From Nostoc calcicola FACHB-3891 (GTDB lineage: Bacteria > Cyanobacteriota > Cyanobacteriia > Cyanobacteriales > Nostocaceae): a DNA stretch of 64,000 nt. The notes under the pieces were generated by a model. That model did not search any database, was not told the origin of the DNA, and saw only the letters and a list, made by a program, of their open reading frames with translations. A program made the position numbers and the translations under genes. Numbering within the stretch: position 1 is the first letter of the stretch; every line of letters starts with the position of its first letter. Shown here piece after piece: positions 1 through 10,785 of the stretch. The stretch is taken from contig NZ_JACJRQ010000001.1 of NCBI RefSeq assembly GCF_014697355.1, forward strand, positions 310,001-374,000, read 5' to 3'.

Positions 1-96
1 AGCTATTGATTATTAACCAAAGCAGTCTTTAATATTTATCCCGCAAAATTGGCTAGTAAAATTTTCAATTGTCCTCAAATTTCATTGATAATAATT

Positions 97-1515
97 TCAA
101 ACCAAACCGTGATAAATTATTTTATTTTTGAGAGTCTTTCGACTAATAACAGTTAAATTATGAGCAATAATTCCCCAGCCGACCCAACGACAAAATCCGA
201 ACTCTCCCCTATATAAGCAACGTTGTAAGCCAAAACATCGTTTCAAAAAACTGATACGTCCTTCTACTCCATTATGCCAATGACGAGCTTTTTTAAAATT
301 TCTTTTTCTTTCATGCTTGATGCGTTCTTTACTTCGATAACCACCTTTGGGTAATATGACTTCTTTGACTCCTAATAATTGTGCATAATTTTCGTTTGTT
401 TGAGAGTAAACACCTCTATCTGTAGTCACAAGTTTTGGAGATGAACCAAAGTTTTGTATATGTTGGTCAAGGCTTGGAATTAATTGTTGAGTATCGTGAG
501 GATTACCTTTGAGAATTCGATAATTGCTGACAATTCCACCATCAACTTCATCTAACCAAACTTTATGTCCAAACTCCACATCTACATTGATTTTACCTCG
601 ACATATTATATCTGTATGAGATTCAAATATACTGACAATTTTCGAGGCAGCAGGTACTTTCTCAAAATTGAAAACTCGTCTCTGAGTTTGGTCAATTACT
701 TGTAATACACGAGGGAGAAAAATTTCAACTTGTTGAAGTAGCTGATGATACTCTAGGAAATTTGAATCCTCAATAACTAACTTCACTTTTTGAGCCTGTT
801 TCCAGCTAGCTTTAGCGATCTCAATCAATTTAGAGTAGGCTTTTTCTCTTTTTTGACGACCGGATTGATTTCGCGTTTTAGATAAACTATCAATCTCTCT
901 AGAAATTCTTCTAGCTGTGCGATGACGATTCCTAAAAATACTTAAGTTAATATTTTTTGAAGTTCGCAATAAAATTTCTTTTGCTTGCGATAAAAGCCGA
1001 CTGATTACCTTGACTCCATCTACTAATAAACTGTTATCAGAGGGTAAGTGAATATTAGTAGCTACGACTGTACCATCTGTTCTTATCTTTTTACCCTGAG
1101 TTACTTGTAACTTAATTGCTATTTGAGTTAAACGTTGGTTAAATTGTAACAAGGTCTCTTGACGAATTTGATTTGACCAACGAATTAAAGTACTTTTATT
1201 GGGAAGAGGGTTAAAATAAATTCTACAAAATTTTCTTAAAACTAAACTTTCGTTAACCTTTGAAATAGTTTTTGCATAGCTCAAGCCCCGCAGGTGCTTC
1301 AGTGCTAACATTCGTAATATTACTTCAACCGGAGTTGAATTTCTCCCTGTTTTATTTGTATTGGGATAACGCTTTGATAAATCGGATTCCACTAACCGAA
1401 ACAATTCTTCATCCGAAAGTATTTTATCTATTTTAAAAATGAAATCATCCATTTCTCCAATTAACTCAATCAAAATGCTAAATTCTTTATCAAATTCATA
1501 TTTTCTACGTAACAT
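97..1515 (-). CDS. DDE transposase, ISNCY-like
   Basis: A full-length 472-residue transposase of an insertion sequence. It would catalyse DNA strand transfer through a DDE-type RNase H fold. Visible candidate catalytic positions are D147 in RTDGTVV, D366 in TTDRGVYS and E418 in NGVEGRISFLKR. The long helical Lys/Arg-rich insertion between the first two acidic residues (about 175-280), and the N-terminal region with HLRGLSYAKT, resemble ISNCY/IS1182-like transposases of cyanobacteria. No internal stop or frameshift is seen, so it could be active. I could not find convincing terminal inverted repeats within the 96 bases to the left or the roughly 100 AT-rich bases to the right, and the left end may be outside what I can delimit. 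The transposase call is firm; the family name is tentative. Confidence 0.85.
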   Translation of the reverse strand: MLRRKYEFDKEFSILIELIGEMDDFIFKIDKILSDEELFRLVESDLSKRYPNTNKTGRNSTPVEVILRMLALKHLRGLSYAKTISKVNESLVLRKFCRIYFNPLPNKSTLIRWSNQIRQETLLQFNQRLTQIAIKLQVTQGKKIRTDGTVVATNIHLPSDNSLLVDGVKVISRLLSQAKEILLRTSKNINLSIFRNRHRTARRISREIDSLSKTRNQSGRQKREKAYSKLIEIAKASWKQAQKVKLVIEDSNFLEYHQLLQQVEIFLPRVLQVIDQTQRRVFNFEKVPAASKIVSIFESHTDIICRGKINVDVEFGHKVWLDEVDGGIVSNYRILKGNPHDTQQLIPSLDQHIQNFGSSPKLVTTDRGVYSQTNENYAQLLGVKEVILPKGGYRSKERIKHERKRNFKKARHWHNGVEGRISFLKRCFGLQRCLYRGEFGFCRWVGWGIIAHNLTVISRKTLKNKIIYHGLV

Positions 1516-1854
1516 TGGATATTGGTTGAGCCTGCAATCATGTACTACTCAAAAACATACTTAAGAACGATTAACTATTAAAATTTACTCAAAAATAATT
1601 AACAAAAATTTATTTTTTCTGGAGATTTATTCATCTTTTTTATCCTCAAAGGCTCGAAGAAGAGAAAATCGCGATCGCTAATTTATTTTATAAGAGCGAA
1701 CGCCGACAAGACCCCAGAGCGATCGCATCCTTGATTGCTCTGAGGAGATATTTAGTTCAAAAGTACTATAAATTAAGAGATCAAGTTCTGGGTGGGTGCG
1801 CTTATATTTGATGTATAGCTTTTGCCATAAAGGTTTTGAGTTTCGCACCGGGAA
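1516..1854. other. intergenic, no gene seen
   Basis: AT-rich sequence between the transposase start and the small reading frame at 1855. It holds two HIP1 octamers in the 1668-1726 region. I see no start codon with a plausible reading frame and no RNA gene. The right end of the insertion sequence probably lies in here. Confidence 0.4.
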
Positions 1855-2019
1855 CTAGTCTAAACTCCAGTTAAGCAGATCCGCAAAGGGATCTGATGAG
1901 CCTGTGGAATAGTAGGTAGGGAAGGCGCTTTGCATATCTGAGCGCAAAGCCGCCCAACGTAGCGCACTGGCTTGGACGCTACCATCTTTATTCCAATAGC
2001 CTGCAAATTTAGAAACCAT
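1855..2019 (-). CDS. 54-residue protein of unknown function (possible gene tail)
   Basis: A short reading frame not previously flagged by length. It begins MVSKFAGYWNKDGSVQ and ends FADLLNWSLD. Composition is sensible (four Trp, no low complexity) and codon use resembles its neighbours. It could be a small conserved cyanobacterial protein or the tail of a larger gene. The last codons and the 3' flank lie in a 35-bp sequence (1839-1873) repeated exactly at 56790-56824. I do not recognise the family. No clear ribosome-binding site precedes the ATG. Confidence 0.4.
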   Translation of the reverse strand: MVSKFAGYWNKDGSVQASALRWAALRSDMQSAFPTYYSTGSSDPFADLLNWSLD

Positions 2020-2100
2020 TAGTTTGACTCCATTTTATTCTGGCTGAACGCTAAAGGTAGACGATCGCACATTTCACGGTGCGATCGCTTGAAATTCATT

Positions 2101-3963
2101 TCACTGAGAAAGAATCAAGACACTATAGGAACCAATGCCAACATTGGCACGGAAGGGCATACCATCGGAGTTATTGGGATTGCTGGGTTCTGCAAAGGTG
2201 TCGTAACCAGGATGGTTGCCAAAATCTGGGCTGTAGCCATTCCAGTCACTATTAAATCTCACCCACCAAGTGCCGCCGCCAGGAAAGCCCAGGCTATAGC
2301 TATCGTAGGAGCGATCGCCCATATTGACAATCACGACTACATCATCACCAGATCCCCCCTTGTCCCAACGATGGAAGGCAATAACTTTGTCGTTATTGTT
2401 GACATGATGTACATTCACATGCTGTCCCTGCAAACCTCTGGTGTTGTTATCCCAGTTGCGGCGTAAACGAATTAGCGACTGATAAAGACTCCAGATTCCC
2501 CCAAATTGATCTTTCTTGCTCCAATCTAAACTGCCAGAATCATTCCAACTTCCCCATTCCAAAAATTCCTGACCTTGAAAAATCATCGGAATTCCAGGAG
2601 ATGTAAACACCAAAGCCGCTGCTAAGGTAGAGCGTTTGCGGGCAAACCAGCTATCTGCATGACCACGCCAAATTGCTTCCGGAAGGCGGACTTTGTTGTT
2701 AATTTGAGCTACTTCATCATGGTTTTCGCTGTAGATGACTCGCTTCCAAGCATCGGTTTCAAATCTTTGCAAAATTGCGTCCCGAACGCTGTACATATTA
2801 CGCGCACTATCGCTGGGAGCCACCACTGCATTAAAAATTGAATAGTAAAAAAAGCTACCCCACTGAGAATCAAATCCTGCTCCCCCGGCTACTGTGCTAC
2901 GGTTAATCCATTCGTTATTTTGCAAGTCTTCGGCAATGGTAATTTTCCACGGTATCTTGCTATCTATTTCATTGTTAATCCATTGCATCAAACTCCAGCC
3001 TTCGGGAATATCATTTGCAGGATCGTTGTTCCTGCCCTCAATATTACGAATGTTGACTGTGGAATCAAACCGTAAACCGTCTATGTGATATTCTTCTAAC
3101 CACATCAGAGCGTTGTCACGAATATATTGGCGGACTTCACCCCGACCATAGTCTGGGCGGGGGCCAAAATCAGTATGCACGCGTCTGTCATTGTAGAAAT
3201 AGATGCCATCGCCGTTATTTTGATACCAACCATCAAACCGCCGTAGAGAATAATCTAGTTCGCGATCGCCAAAATGGTTGTACACTACATCAAGAATCAC
3301 GGCTATGCCAAGTTCATGGGCTTTTTTAACAAAGTTTTTAAACTCACCAGCCTCGCCATAATTACTTTCTATATCAAAGGGGAAAGCAGGGTTATAACCT
3401 AGAGAGTATTCGCCAGGAAAACCAAAAATTGGCATCAGTTCAATGACATTGATGCCTAAGTCTTTTAAAACAGCTAATTTATCGATAATTGAACTCAAAT
3501 CTCCAGGTTTGGCGTCGGTTCTATTAAAAGAAGCCACATGCAGTTCATAAATTACCAATTCATTCCAGGCTGGCATGTTGAAGGTATTGGTTCCCCAGTC
3601 ATATCGATCTTTGACAATTACACCAGATGCGTCGTCATTATCGAGAACATGTTTGCAATAGGGATCGGTGCGCCACCACACCGAATCAGCGGGAATGAAT
3701 TCACTTTTAATTACATAGCGGTACTTTTGACCTTCTTTAGCTTCCGAAACATCTACAGACCAGTGTCCATTATTTTCAGAGGCGAGGGGATTTGCGGTTG
3801 TAGACCATTGATTAAAATCTCCAGCTACATAAACTGCTGAAGCAAATGGCGCCCAAACCCGAAACGCTGTTCCTGTTTCGTAAGGAATAGCTCCCATTCC
3901 AGTATGGGTAGAGACTTTGGCTGGCGTATCTGAATTAACGCTTGGCTTGGTTGAAAGCACCAT
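2101..3963 (-). CDS. GH13 alpha-amylase-family enzyme with CBM48 (short glucan-branching-like)
   Basis: A 620-residue enzyme acting on alpha-1,4-glucans, most like short branching enzymes or alpha-amylases. Residues 25-115 form a CBM48/isoamylase N-domain (FRVWAPFASAVYVAGDFN, NGHWSV). The TIM barrel follows: ELHVASFN (140-147), DVVYNH (225-230), GLRFD with nucleophile D300, ITIAED with acid/base E345 and SENHDE with stabiliser D416. The C-terminal beta domain holds the Trp-rich segment after GGGTWWVRFN. All catalytic residues are present. At 620 residues it is shorter than typical GlgB, which often has an extra N-domain. The ATG follows a GGAG ribosome-binding site. A GT4 synthase-like gene lies upstream on the same strand, so both may serve glycogen or a related glucan. 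Exact specificity (branching, amylase or trehalohydrolase) cannot be read from sequence. Confidence 0.85.
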   Translation of the reverse strand: MVLSTKPSVNSDTPAKVSTHTGMGAIPYETGTAFRVWAPFASAVYVAGDFNQWSTTANPLASENNGHWSVDVSEAKEGQKYRYVIKSEFIPADSVWWRTDPYCKHVLDNDDASGVIVKDRYDWGTNTFNMPAWNELVIYELHVASFNRTDAKPGDLSSIIDKLAVLKDLGINVIELMPIFGFPGEYSLGYNPAFPFDIESNYGEAGEFKNFVKKAHELGIAVILDVVYNHFGDRELDYSLRRFDGWYQNNGDGIYFYNDRRVHTDFGPRPDYGRGEVRQYIRDNALMWLEEYHIDGLRFDSTVNIRNIEGRNNDPANDIPEGWSLMQWINNEIDSKIPWKITIAEDLQNNEWINRSTVAGGAGFDSQWGSFFYYSIFNAVVAPSDSARNMYSVRDAILQRFETDAWKRVIYSENHDEVAQINNKVRLPEAIWRGHADSWFARKRSTLAAALVFTSPGIPMIFQGQEFLEWGSWNDSGSLDWSKKDQFGGIWSLYQSLIRLRRNWDNNTRGLQGQHVNVHHVNNNDKVIAFHRWDKGGSGDDVVVIVNMGDRSYDSYSLGFPGGGTWWVRFNSDWNGYSPDFGNHPGYDTFAEPSNPNNSDGMPFRANVGIGSYSVLILSQ

Positions 3964-4229
3964 AAATTAAATTTATCTCCAAGAGATGATTTAATAGTCA
4001 TTAGTCATTTGTCGTTTGTCATTTGTCATTTATTGGTCTTTTACATAAAACTAGTGACCAATGACCAAGATTTAATTTACTCTGCTGAAAAAATTACAGC
4101 AGTGGCTGTTGTGTATTTATCAAAAGTTAATTCGGGATTTATGCAACTTTCAAGAAAGTTTACATATATTCACTGACTAAGGACAGCTAAATTTAGCTGC
4201 CCTTAATGTATAACAGCATAATTGATTGA

Positions 4230-5417
4230 TTACCAGGCAATTTGCGATCGCTCTTGCACAACTCGCTCATAAACTTCTTCAGTTTGCTTGGCTAATTGAG
4301 GCCAGCTAAACCGTTGCTCTAAATCTTCATAAGCATTATCCACCAGCCATTGCCGATAATCTGGATTTCTCAATACCTCCAAAATTCCCCAAGCTAAAGA
4401 ATCGGCGTTATTTACCCAAGTCACAATACCTGTTTTGGTATGCTGCACTACTTCCGGAAAACCGCCTGTATCCGAAACAACTACGGGTACGCGAGAAGCA
4501 AAGCTTTCTAAAGCCACAATTCCAAAGGGTTCGTAAAGACTGGGAAATACGGCACAGTCAGCAATGGTTTGAAATTTATCCAAGTATTCATCTGAGAGAA
4601 AACCAGTAAAGTAGCATTTATCCCAAATTCCCAAATCCCAGGCTTGGCGTTTGAGATGGTCAGTATTTCCACCACCAACGATGACAAACTTTACCTTACC
4701 TCCCATTTCCCAAAGAATTTTGGGTGCGGCATTCAGCAATACAGGTATACCCTTTTCATAGGTCATGCGACCCAGGTAGTAAACAATTTTTTCATCGTCA
4801 CTGGCAAATTGGCGGCGAAAATCCAGGGCATGAAAATCTTCGTGATGCCGTTTCTTTTCAGCTCGGATACCGTTATAAATGACATCGATTTTGTCCCAAG
4901 GGCTGTATAGCGCTCGTTCTACTTCCCGTCGCATATAGTCGCTACAAACAATAATCCGCCAAGCGTTGTAAGCAAGTATTGTTTCTTTACCGTTAATATA
5001 ACGTTGTGTATCGGTATGGATACCGTTATAACGCCCGTATTCCGTAGCGTGAATTGTGGCAATTAGTGGTATTTTAAAATTATGCTTGAGAGCGATCGCT
5101 GCATCTCCAACTAACCAGTCATGGGCATGAATTAAATCAAAAGTGCCTTCCTCCAGGATTAACTTACCACCGTGATCTCCCATACTTTCATTGAGATTCA
5201 CCACCCAGTGGAAAAAGTCATTACTATGTCCCACTGGCACCCGATGTATATTTACTCCCTCCACCACCTCATACATCGATGCCTGACCAAACTCCACCGT
5301 AATCAAATGGACTTCATGCCCTAGCTTGACCAGTTCCGGGTACAACTCAGCTACATGACGCGCAATTCCCCCAACTATCCTTGGTGGAAACTCCCAACTC
5401 AGTACCAGTATCTTCAT
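4230..5417 (-). CDS. GT4 glycosyltransferase (glycogen/starch-synthase-like)
   Basis: A 395-residue retaining glycosyltransferase with two Rossmann domains. The N-terminus MKILVLSWEFPPRIVGGIA is the acceptor-side loop typical of GT4 enzymes with starch-synthase similarity. HAHDWLVGDAA follows around residue 98. The donor domain has YLGRMTYEKGIP and the E-x7-E signature in EPFGIVALESF, which binds the nucleotide sugar. It likely transfers glucose or another hexose in the cytoplasm. It lies upstream of the GH13 gene on the same strand with a 266-bp gap, so a shared role in glucan metabolism is inferred. Family membership is clear; the sugar donor is not. Confidence 0.85.
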   Translation of the reverse strand: MKILVLSWEFPPRIVGGIARHVAELYPELVKLGHEVHLITVEFGQASMYEVVEGVNIHRVPVGHSNDFFHWVVNLNESMGDHGGKLILEEGTFDLIHAHDWLVGDAAIALKHNFKIPLIATIHATEYGRYNGIHTDTQRYINGKETILAYNAWRIIVCSDYMRREVERALYSPWDKIDVIYNGIRAEKKRHHEDFHALDFRRQFASDDEKIVYYLGRMTYEKGIPVLLNAAPKILWEMGGKVKFVIVGGGNTDHLKRQAWDLGIWDKCYFTGFLSDEYLDKFQTIADCAVFPSLYEPFGIVALESFASRVPVVVSDTGGFPEVVQHTKTGIVTWVNNADSLAWGILEVLRNPDYRQWLVDNAYEDLEQRFSWPQLAKQTEEVYERVVQERSQIAW

Positions 5418-5564
5418 CTGCTAGATTCCCCGAGACTTTACAAATATCTAAAAAACTAGATTTATCTAAAAATATAAGTCTGCCAATTTTATTGAGTGCA
5501 TTTACTCAAATTTTTAGATTTTTTAACAGTTATTTTGTTAAAGCTTATCAAAGGTTAGGAACTA

Positions 5565-5682
5565 TGGGGTATGGAGCATGGGGTATGGGGAGGTAGGGGA
5601 AAAGGTTAAAGGGTAAAGGGATAAATTTAACCTTTCCCCCTTACCCCTTTCCCTTTCCCCCATACCCCATGCCCCATACCCA
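5565..5682. repeat. purine/pyrimidine hairpin repeat, copy 1
   Basis: A long imperfect inverted repeat. The left arm is G-rich (GGGGTATGG, GGGGAAAAGG) and the right arm is its C-rich complement (CCCCATACCCCATG). The core from about 5589 to 5665 is nearly identical to 53231-53310, apart from about 9 bp. It lies between the GT4 start and the end of the diguanylate cyclase gene. It is either a dispersed non-coding element or a terminator-like structure. Confidence 0.7.
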
Positions 5683-5685
5683 CTA

Positions 5686-8349
5686 CTAAAGAGGTGAACA
5701 GCAAACAGCACGAACGCGATCGCGTCCTTCTTGTTTGGCTGTATAAAGTGCTTTATCGGCTGCATTAATCAAGTCTTGTGGTGACATTTCACCATTTGGC
5801 ACAGTACTGACAACGCCGAGACTGACGGTTACATAGTCACACACCCTAGATTGAGCATGGGGAATCTCTAAGTCGCGTACTGCTTGTCGAATCCCTTGAG
5901 CTAGATGAATTGCCCCTTTAATCTCTGTATTCGGCAGAATTACAGAAAATTCTTCTCCACCATAACGGGCTACTAAATCTGCTGGGCGCTTAACAATACT
6001 TAAGAGCGTATTGGCAATTCGTTGTAAACAATTATCTCCTGCTAAATGACCGTAGGTGTCATTGTAGGGTTTAAAAAAATCAACATCGAACAAAATTAAC
6101 GACAGTGGCATTTTCTCTCGTTTGAGTCGATGCCACTCAGCTTGGAGATATTCATCAAATCGGCGGCGATTGGCTATTTGAGTCAAGCCATCCAAGGTAG
6201 CCAATCTTTGTAGTTCTTCGTTGGCGGCTTGTAGCTGCTGGTAGAGTACTGATTGATGAATAGCGATCGCCACCTGAGAAGCTAATTGCTGCAACAAATT
6301 AACTTCAAATGCCTCCCAGTGACGAGGTGTGGCACACTGGTAAGTAATCAGTAAACCCCACAGATATTCGCCATTCAAAATTGGCACTACCATCGCAGCC
6401 TTTACCTGATAAAGTTGCAATAACTCAAAAACATCAGCTGAAAAATCAGACTGCTGAATATCATGCAGAATTGTGGGTAATCCCTGGTAATAGTGGCTAA
6501 AATTTCTTTTGATGCAAAATGGCAGAATTGTCTGCTTTAGTGTGTGAGGATAGCCATCAGCCAGAGATTCCGCTGCAAAATAACCACTGCCGTCAGTTGC
6601 TAACTGGTAAATAGCTACACAATCTGAACGCAAACACTCACGAATACTATTTACAGTTGTATTTAAAACCTCTTCTAAATTTAGCGATCGCCGAATCTGT
6701 TGAGTTACTTCAGTAATTAGCCTCTCTCCTGTGGCTTGTTGTCGCAGGACTTCTTCGGCTTGTTTGCGAGTGCTAATATCTTCTACTGAGCCAAGAATCT
6801 GCGTTGCAGTACCCTTAGCATCTCTGGCAAATACGACTTCTCGCGTATTCAGCCAACGCCACTCACCATTTTTGTGTCGGAATCGGTATTCGGTGGATAG
6901 AACTTCATTGTCCCTCAAGTTGACGAAGCGACTTGGTACGTCATAACACAGGTATTGGTCATCTGGATGAAAGCAATTCATCAACCATTGCGGATCTGCT
7001 TGACAAATTTCTTCTGGAGAATAGCCTAAAACTGTAACACTTTGCTGATTAAGATAAACGCTTGTTCCTTGTAACAGGTCAAATAAATATAAAATATGCG
7101 GTACAGTATTAGCAACTTTTTGTAAAAAGTCTTGACTTGAGCGCAATGCTTCTTCTGCTTTGTGGCGTTCGCGCAGGGCAGCTTGCCATTCACTAATATC
7201 TCGTCCCTCTGAAATTATGACTGTCACACGCCCTGTTTCATCAACTATGGGACGCAGTGAAAAATCAATAGTGATAACTCCATCGTCTCGGCCCAAAATA
7301 TCAACTTCATAGCGAATCAATTCACCACTAGCAGCAGCAGCGATCGCAGTTTTTAATTGTGCTTGTGTCTCTGGAGAAATTGTCCACCATTTTGCTTCCC
7401 AAAAGCATTTACCGACGACTTCTTCTCGTGTAATTCCCGCAAAATCCAGTGCTGTTTGATTGGCTTCCAACACAATTCCATTCGTCTGAAGCAATCCCAT
7501 AAACTGAATAGTTTGATTAAAAATGGCACGGAATTTTTGCTCATTTTCACTTAAGGCTTGTTCTATGCGTTTGCGGTCAGTAATATCTCGTCCCACCGAT
7601 TGCAGTTCTACAAGATTACCTCGAACGTCAAATATGCCTCGTGTAATCCACTGTGCCCAACGCACCTCTTGGCAAGCTATGACCCGATTTTCAAAGGAGA
7701 CAACGGGATTTTCTAAGCTGATAGAATTTACCAAATTAAACACATATTCCCGGTCTTCTTCAAACACAATAGGTTGGTAGTGGTGGGCGATAAATTCTTC
7801 CCGCTTCAGTCCAAAATATCGACAAAAAGCTTCGTTAACAAAGGTGACAGTGCCATCTGGTAAACCTCTAGCAATAAGTTCCGTTTGGTCTTCGAGGATG
7901 GCACGATAACGGGCTTCACTTTCTTGGAGTGCAGCTTCGACTTGTTTGCGTTCGCTGATATCAAATACTAAACCCTGAAGTACCTGAGTTTGTCCATCCA
8001 CACAGACAATGACATTGGCTTGGTTTCGGACCCAAATGATTCTGCCATCGTGCCTAATCATCCGATACTCAATACTCAAAGGTTCTCCGCTGGAAATTGT
8101 AGTATTTACAGCTTCCCAAAAGCGATCGCGATCGTCTGGATGAGTGCGATCTAACCAACTATTGAAAAAACTATGATTCCAATCTTCAGGGGCAATGCCT
8201 AATAATTGTTGCAGTTGCGGACTAATATAAGCAACTTTCCCTGTGGTATTAATCGGTGAAATATAAACAACGCCCGGAATTTGTTCTATCAGGGTGCGAT
8301 AATTTTGTTCTGCCTCAGAGACTTTATTTTGGGCTTGCTTGGGACTCAT
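5686..8349 (-). CDS. PAS-PAS-PAS-PAS-GAF-GGDEF diguanylate cyclase
   Basis: An 887-residue cytoplasmic signalling enzyme predicted to make c-di-GMP from two GTP. Four PAS/PAC modules run from about residue 15 to 530, with PAC repeats such as EYRMIRHDGR, VQWITRG-like and EYRFRHKNGEWRW. A GAF domain (about 545-700, beginning ERLITEVTQQIRRSLNLEEV) follows. The GGDEF domain (about 725-885) starts LATLDGLTQIANRRRFD. The active-site loop reads ARYGGEEF, a competent form. An RPAD motif lies five residues before GGEEF, matching the RxxD inhibitory I-site, so product feedback is likely. No membrane segment is seen. The many sensory modules suggest light, redox or small-ligand input, but no bilin-binding Cys is obvious. 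It appears monocistronic. Confidence 0.93.
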   Translation of the reverse strand: MSPKQAQNKVSEAEQNYRTLIEQIPGVVYISPINTTGKVAYISPQLQQLLGIAPEDWNHSFFNSWLDRTHPDDRDRFWEAVNTTISSGEPLSIEYRMIRHDGRIIWVRNQANVIVCVDGQTQVLQGLVFDISERKQVEAALQESEARYRAILEDQTELIARGLPDGTVTFVNEAFCRYFGLKREEFIAHHYQPIVFEEDREYVFNLVNSISLENPVVSFENRVIACQEVRWAQWITRGIFDVRGNLVELQSVGRDITDRKRIEQALSENEQKFRAIFNQTIQFMGLLQTNGIVLEANQTALDFAGITREEVVGKCFWEAKWWTISPETQAQLKTAIAAAASGELIRYEVDILGRDDGVITIDFSLRPIVDETGRVTVIISEGRDISEWQAALRERHKAEEALRSSQDFLQKVANTVPHILYLFDLLQGTSVYLNQQSVTVLGYSPEEICQADPQWLMNCFHPDDQYLCYDVPSRFVNLRDNEVLSTEYRFRHKNGEWRWLNTREVVFARDAKGTATQILGSVEDISTRKQAEEVLRQQATGERLITEVTQQIRRSLNLEEVLNTTVNSIRECLRSDCVAIYQLATDGSGYFAAESLADGYPHTLKQTILPFCIKRNFSHYYQGLPTILHDIQQSDFSADVFELLQLYQVKAAMVVPILNGEYLWGLLITYQCATPRHWEAFEVNLLQQLASQVAIAIHQSVLYQQLQAANEELQRLATLDGLTQIANRRRFDEYLQAEWHRLKREKMPLSLILFDVDFFKPYNDTYGHLAGDNCLQRIANTLLSIVKRPADLVARYGGEEFSVILPNTEIKGAIHLAQGIRQAVRDLEIPHAQSRVCDYVTVSLGVVSTVPNGEMSPQDLINAADKALYTAKQEGRDRVRAVCCSPL

Positions 8350-8973
8350 AATGTGATGAATTTCTACAATAAAGTATAATTGACGATGTTAGAAATCCTG
8401 CATTAGAAGCACATTCTTGGAACCACTGAGCGAACAGTAACTCATATCTTGCACCAGCCTCATCATCGAAAACAAAAATTACTCAGTAGTTAAGCTTTTC
8501 GCAGTCCGAATAGCTCAAGCCAGGGACTCAAAGTCCCTGTCTAATAGCTCAAGTCCTCTATAAGAGGACTGAAAATTAAATTGATTTACTGTAATAGAAA
8601 TGACATTATTTTTGTATATTCATGGTTTATGCGTAAAGGTGCAAGTTCTGAGGTAAGTCATACCATTTCTTTGTGAGGCTGCGCCAAACTCTTTTAAGTT
8701 CTTTCTTTCTTTGTGTCCTTTGCGTCCTTCTCTAACGAGACGCTGCGCGAATGCGGTTCGTTTTTTTCTTGTACTTAAATATGGTTTAGCGCATCTTCAT
8801 ACAGAACTGGTATCAGTCTCATAGTGGTAGAGTCTCTCTTCTAAAAACTCTAAATATTAAAAACAAAATCTGCCACCAACAAGCCGAAACCCCTACAGTT
8901 TAGCCTGCTGTTGGCAGAGGTTTAGATGTAGCCCCAAGCAGCTAATCATCTTTGAAGATTAAACACAATTAAA
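8350..8973. other. 624-bp intergenic stretch with small palindromes and a dispersed repeat
   Basis: I see no gene. Two perfect short hairpins are adjacent: 8521-8539 (8-bp arms CAGGGACT/AGTCCCTG) and 8552-8570 (8-bp arms AGTCCTCT/AGAGGACT). Each follows an AATAGCTCAAG direct repeat. Around 8732-8760 is a GC-rich dispersed repeat (ACGAGACGCTGCGCGAA) of the kind scattered through filamentous cyanobacteria. The region just after lepA (8905-8950) may hold its terminator, but no strong stem with a T-run is visible. Confidence 0.6.
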
Positions 8974-10785
8974 CTAGTTTTGATCCAACCGCAGTACTGC
9001 CATAAAAGCTTCCTGGGGTACATCTACAGTACCTACAGATTTCATCCGCTTTTTACCTTTTGCCTGCTTCTGTAAAAGTTTCTTCTTGCGGCTGATGTCA
9101 CCACCGTAGCACTTGGCTAACACATCTTTTCGCAAAGCAGGAATGTGTTCGCTAGCAATCACTTTACTGCCAATAGAAGCTTGAATTGGTACTTTAAATT
9201 GATGGCGGGGAATTAGTTCTTTGAGTTTTTCTGCCATCGATCGCCCGACGTTGTAAGCTTTATCTCGATGGACAATCATTGCCAAAGAATCCACAGGATC
9301 GCCGTTAATCATAATATCTAGCTTCACCAGGGGATTTTCTCGGTAGCCGATGAGATGATATTCCATGCTGGCATAACCGCGCGATCGCGATTTCATTTGG
9401 TCAAAAAAGTCCGTGACAACTTCCGCCAAGGGTAACTCATACGTAAGTGTGGTGCGTCCTTGGGTAAGATATTTCATATCTTTGAAAATGCCACGTCTGT
9501 TTTGTGACAACTCCATTAAAGTACCCACGTAGGTTTCAGGCGTAATCATTTCTACCTGAACGTAGGGTTCTTCAATTCTTTCGCGTTCATTAGGAGAAGG
9601 TAAACGGCTAGGATTATCTATGTACAGTTCCTCACCTTTGACGGTTATAACTTTATAAACCACCGAAGGCGCTGTAATAATTAAATCCAGGTTATACTCT
9701 CGCTCTAGACGTTCTTGGACAATTTCCATGTGTAACAAGCCCAAGAACCCGCAACGAAAGCCAAACCCCATAGCACTAGAAGTTTCTGGTTCGTAATGCA
9801 GTGCTGCGTCATTGAGTTCTAGCTTTTCTAAGGCTTCTCGCAAATCTTCAAATTGGTCAGCATCAATGGGGAACATGCCGCAAAAAACCATCGGGTTGGC
9901 TTCTGCGTACCCTGGTAAGGGTGACTCTGCTTTCGCCTTACTCAGGGTAATTGTGTCTCCTACCCGCGCATCAGCTACAGCTTTAATTGCCGCTCCCAAA
10001 TAGCCTACTTCCCCGGCGTGGAGTTCATCAACTTGCTTTTGAGTAGGAGAAAGAACGCCCAATTCATCAATGTCAAATTCTTTACCAGATGCCATTAAAT
10101 GGATGCGATCGCCTTTTTTCAATGTGCCATCCATCACCCGGAAATATACAATTACTCCCCGATAGCTGTCGTAATAACTATCAAAAATTAACGCCCGTAA
10201 GCGTTCATTTATGGTATTGGGCGGTGGTGGTATGCGATCGACAACTGCTTCTAAAATCTCATCGATACCAATTCCTTCTTTAGCAGAAGCCAGAATCGCA
10301 CCACTACAATCTAGACCGATAATTTCTTCAATTTCGCCAATTACCCGTTCTGGTTCAGCTCCTGGCAAATCGATTTTATTCAGAACCGGGATAATTTCCA
10401 GATTATTTTCTAACGCCAAATATACATTTGCCAAAGTTTGCGCCTCCACACCTTGGGACGCATCTACTACCAATAACGCTCCTTCACAAGCAACAAGAGA
10501 ACGCGACACCTCATAAGAGAAATCCACATGCCCTGGTGTATCAATTAAGTTCAGCACATATTGCTGACCATCTTTGGCTGTGTAATTCATCCGGGCAGCT
10601 TGCAGCTTAATGGTAATGCCGCGCTCCCGTTCTAAATCCATATTGTCGAGAAACTGTTCCTTCATCTGTCGGTCTTCAACAGTGCCAGTAGCTTGTAGCA
10701 AGCGATCGGCGAGGGTTGATTTCCCGTGGTCGATGTGAGCAATAATACAGAAATTGCGAATGCGAACTGCGGGAACGTCAGTCAT
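8974..10785 (-). CDS. lepA: elongation factor 4 (LepA), ribosome back-translocating GTPase
   Basis: A 603-residue translational GTPase, the normal LepA length. The G-domain shows [10 protein letters not shown] (P-loop), the switch segment [13 protein letters not shown] (G3) and NKIDLPGA (G4, NKID). Domain II, EF-G-like domains III and V, and the LepA-specific C-terminal domain follow, with [15 protein letters not shown] and GKKRMK near the end. LepA binds stalled or mistranslocated ribosomes and promotes back-translocation, helping translation under ionic or temperature stress. The ATG and N-terminus [19 protein letters not shown] match the family. Flanking genes are unrelated, so it is probably transcribed alone. 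Confidence 0.98.
   Translation of the reverse strand: MTDVPAVRIRNFCIIAHIDHGKSTLADRLLQATGTVEDRQMKEQFLDNMDLERERGITIKLQAARMNYTAKDGQQYVLNLIDTPGHVDFSYEVSRSLVACEGALLVVDASQGVEAQTLANVYLALENNLEIIPVLNKIDLPGAEPERVIGEIEEIIGLDCSGAILASAKEGIGIDEILEAVVDRIPPPPNTINERLRALIFDSYYDSYRGVIVYFRVMDGTLKKGDRIHLMASGKEFDIDELGVLSPTQKQVDELHAGEVGYLGAAIKAVADARVGDTITLSKAKAESPLPGYAEANPMVFCGMFPIDADQFEDLREALEKLELNDAALHYEPETSSAMGFGFRCGFLGLLHMEIVQERLEREYNLDLIITAPSVVYKVITVKGEELYIDNPSRLPSPNERERIEEPYVQVEMITPETYVGTLMELSQNRRGIFKDMKYLTQGRTTLTYELPLAEVVTDFFDQMKSRSRGYASMEYHLIGYRENPLVKLDIMINGDPVDSLAMIVHRDKAYNVGRSMAEKLKELIPRHQFKVPIQASIGSKVIASEHIPALRKDVLAKCYGGDISRKKKLLQKQAKGKKRMKSVGTVDVPQEAFMAVLRLDQN

Noticed and set aside
1-96. Terminal inverted repeats for the transposase at 97-1515
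   Set aside because: I compared both flanks by eye and found no convincing match; the ends may be outside the window.
2089-2466. Open frame on the + strand inside the GH13 gene
   Set aside because: It is an antisense shadow of a gene with complete catalytic motifs and has no family resemblance.
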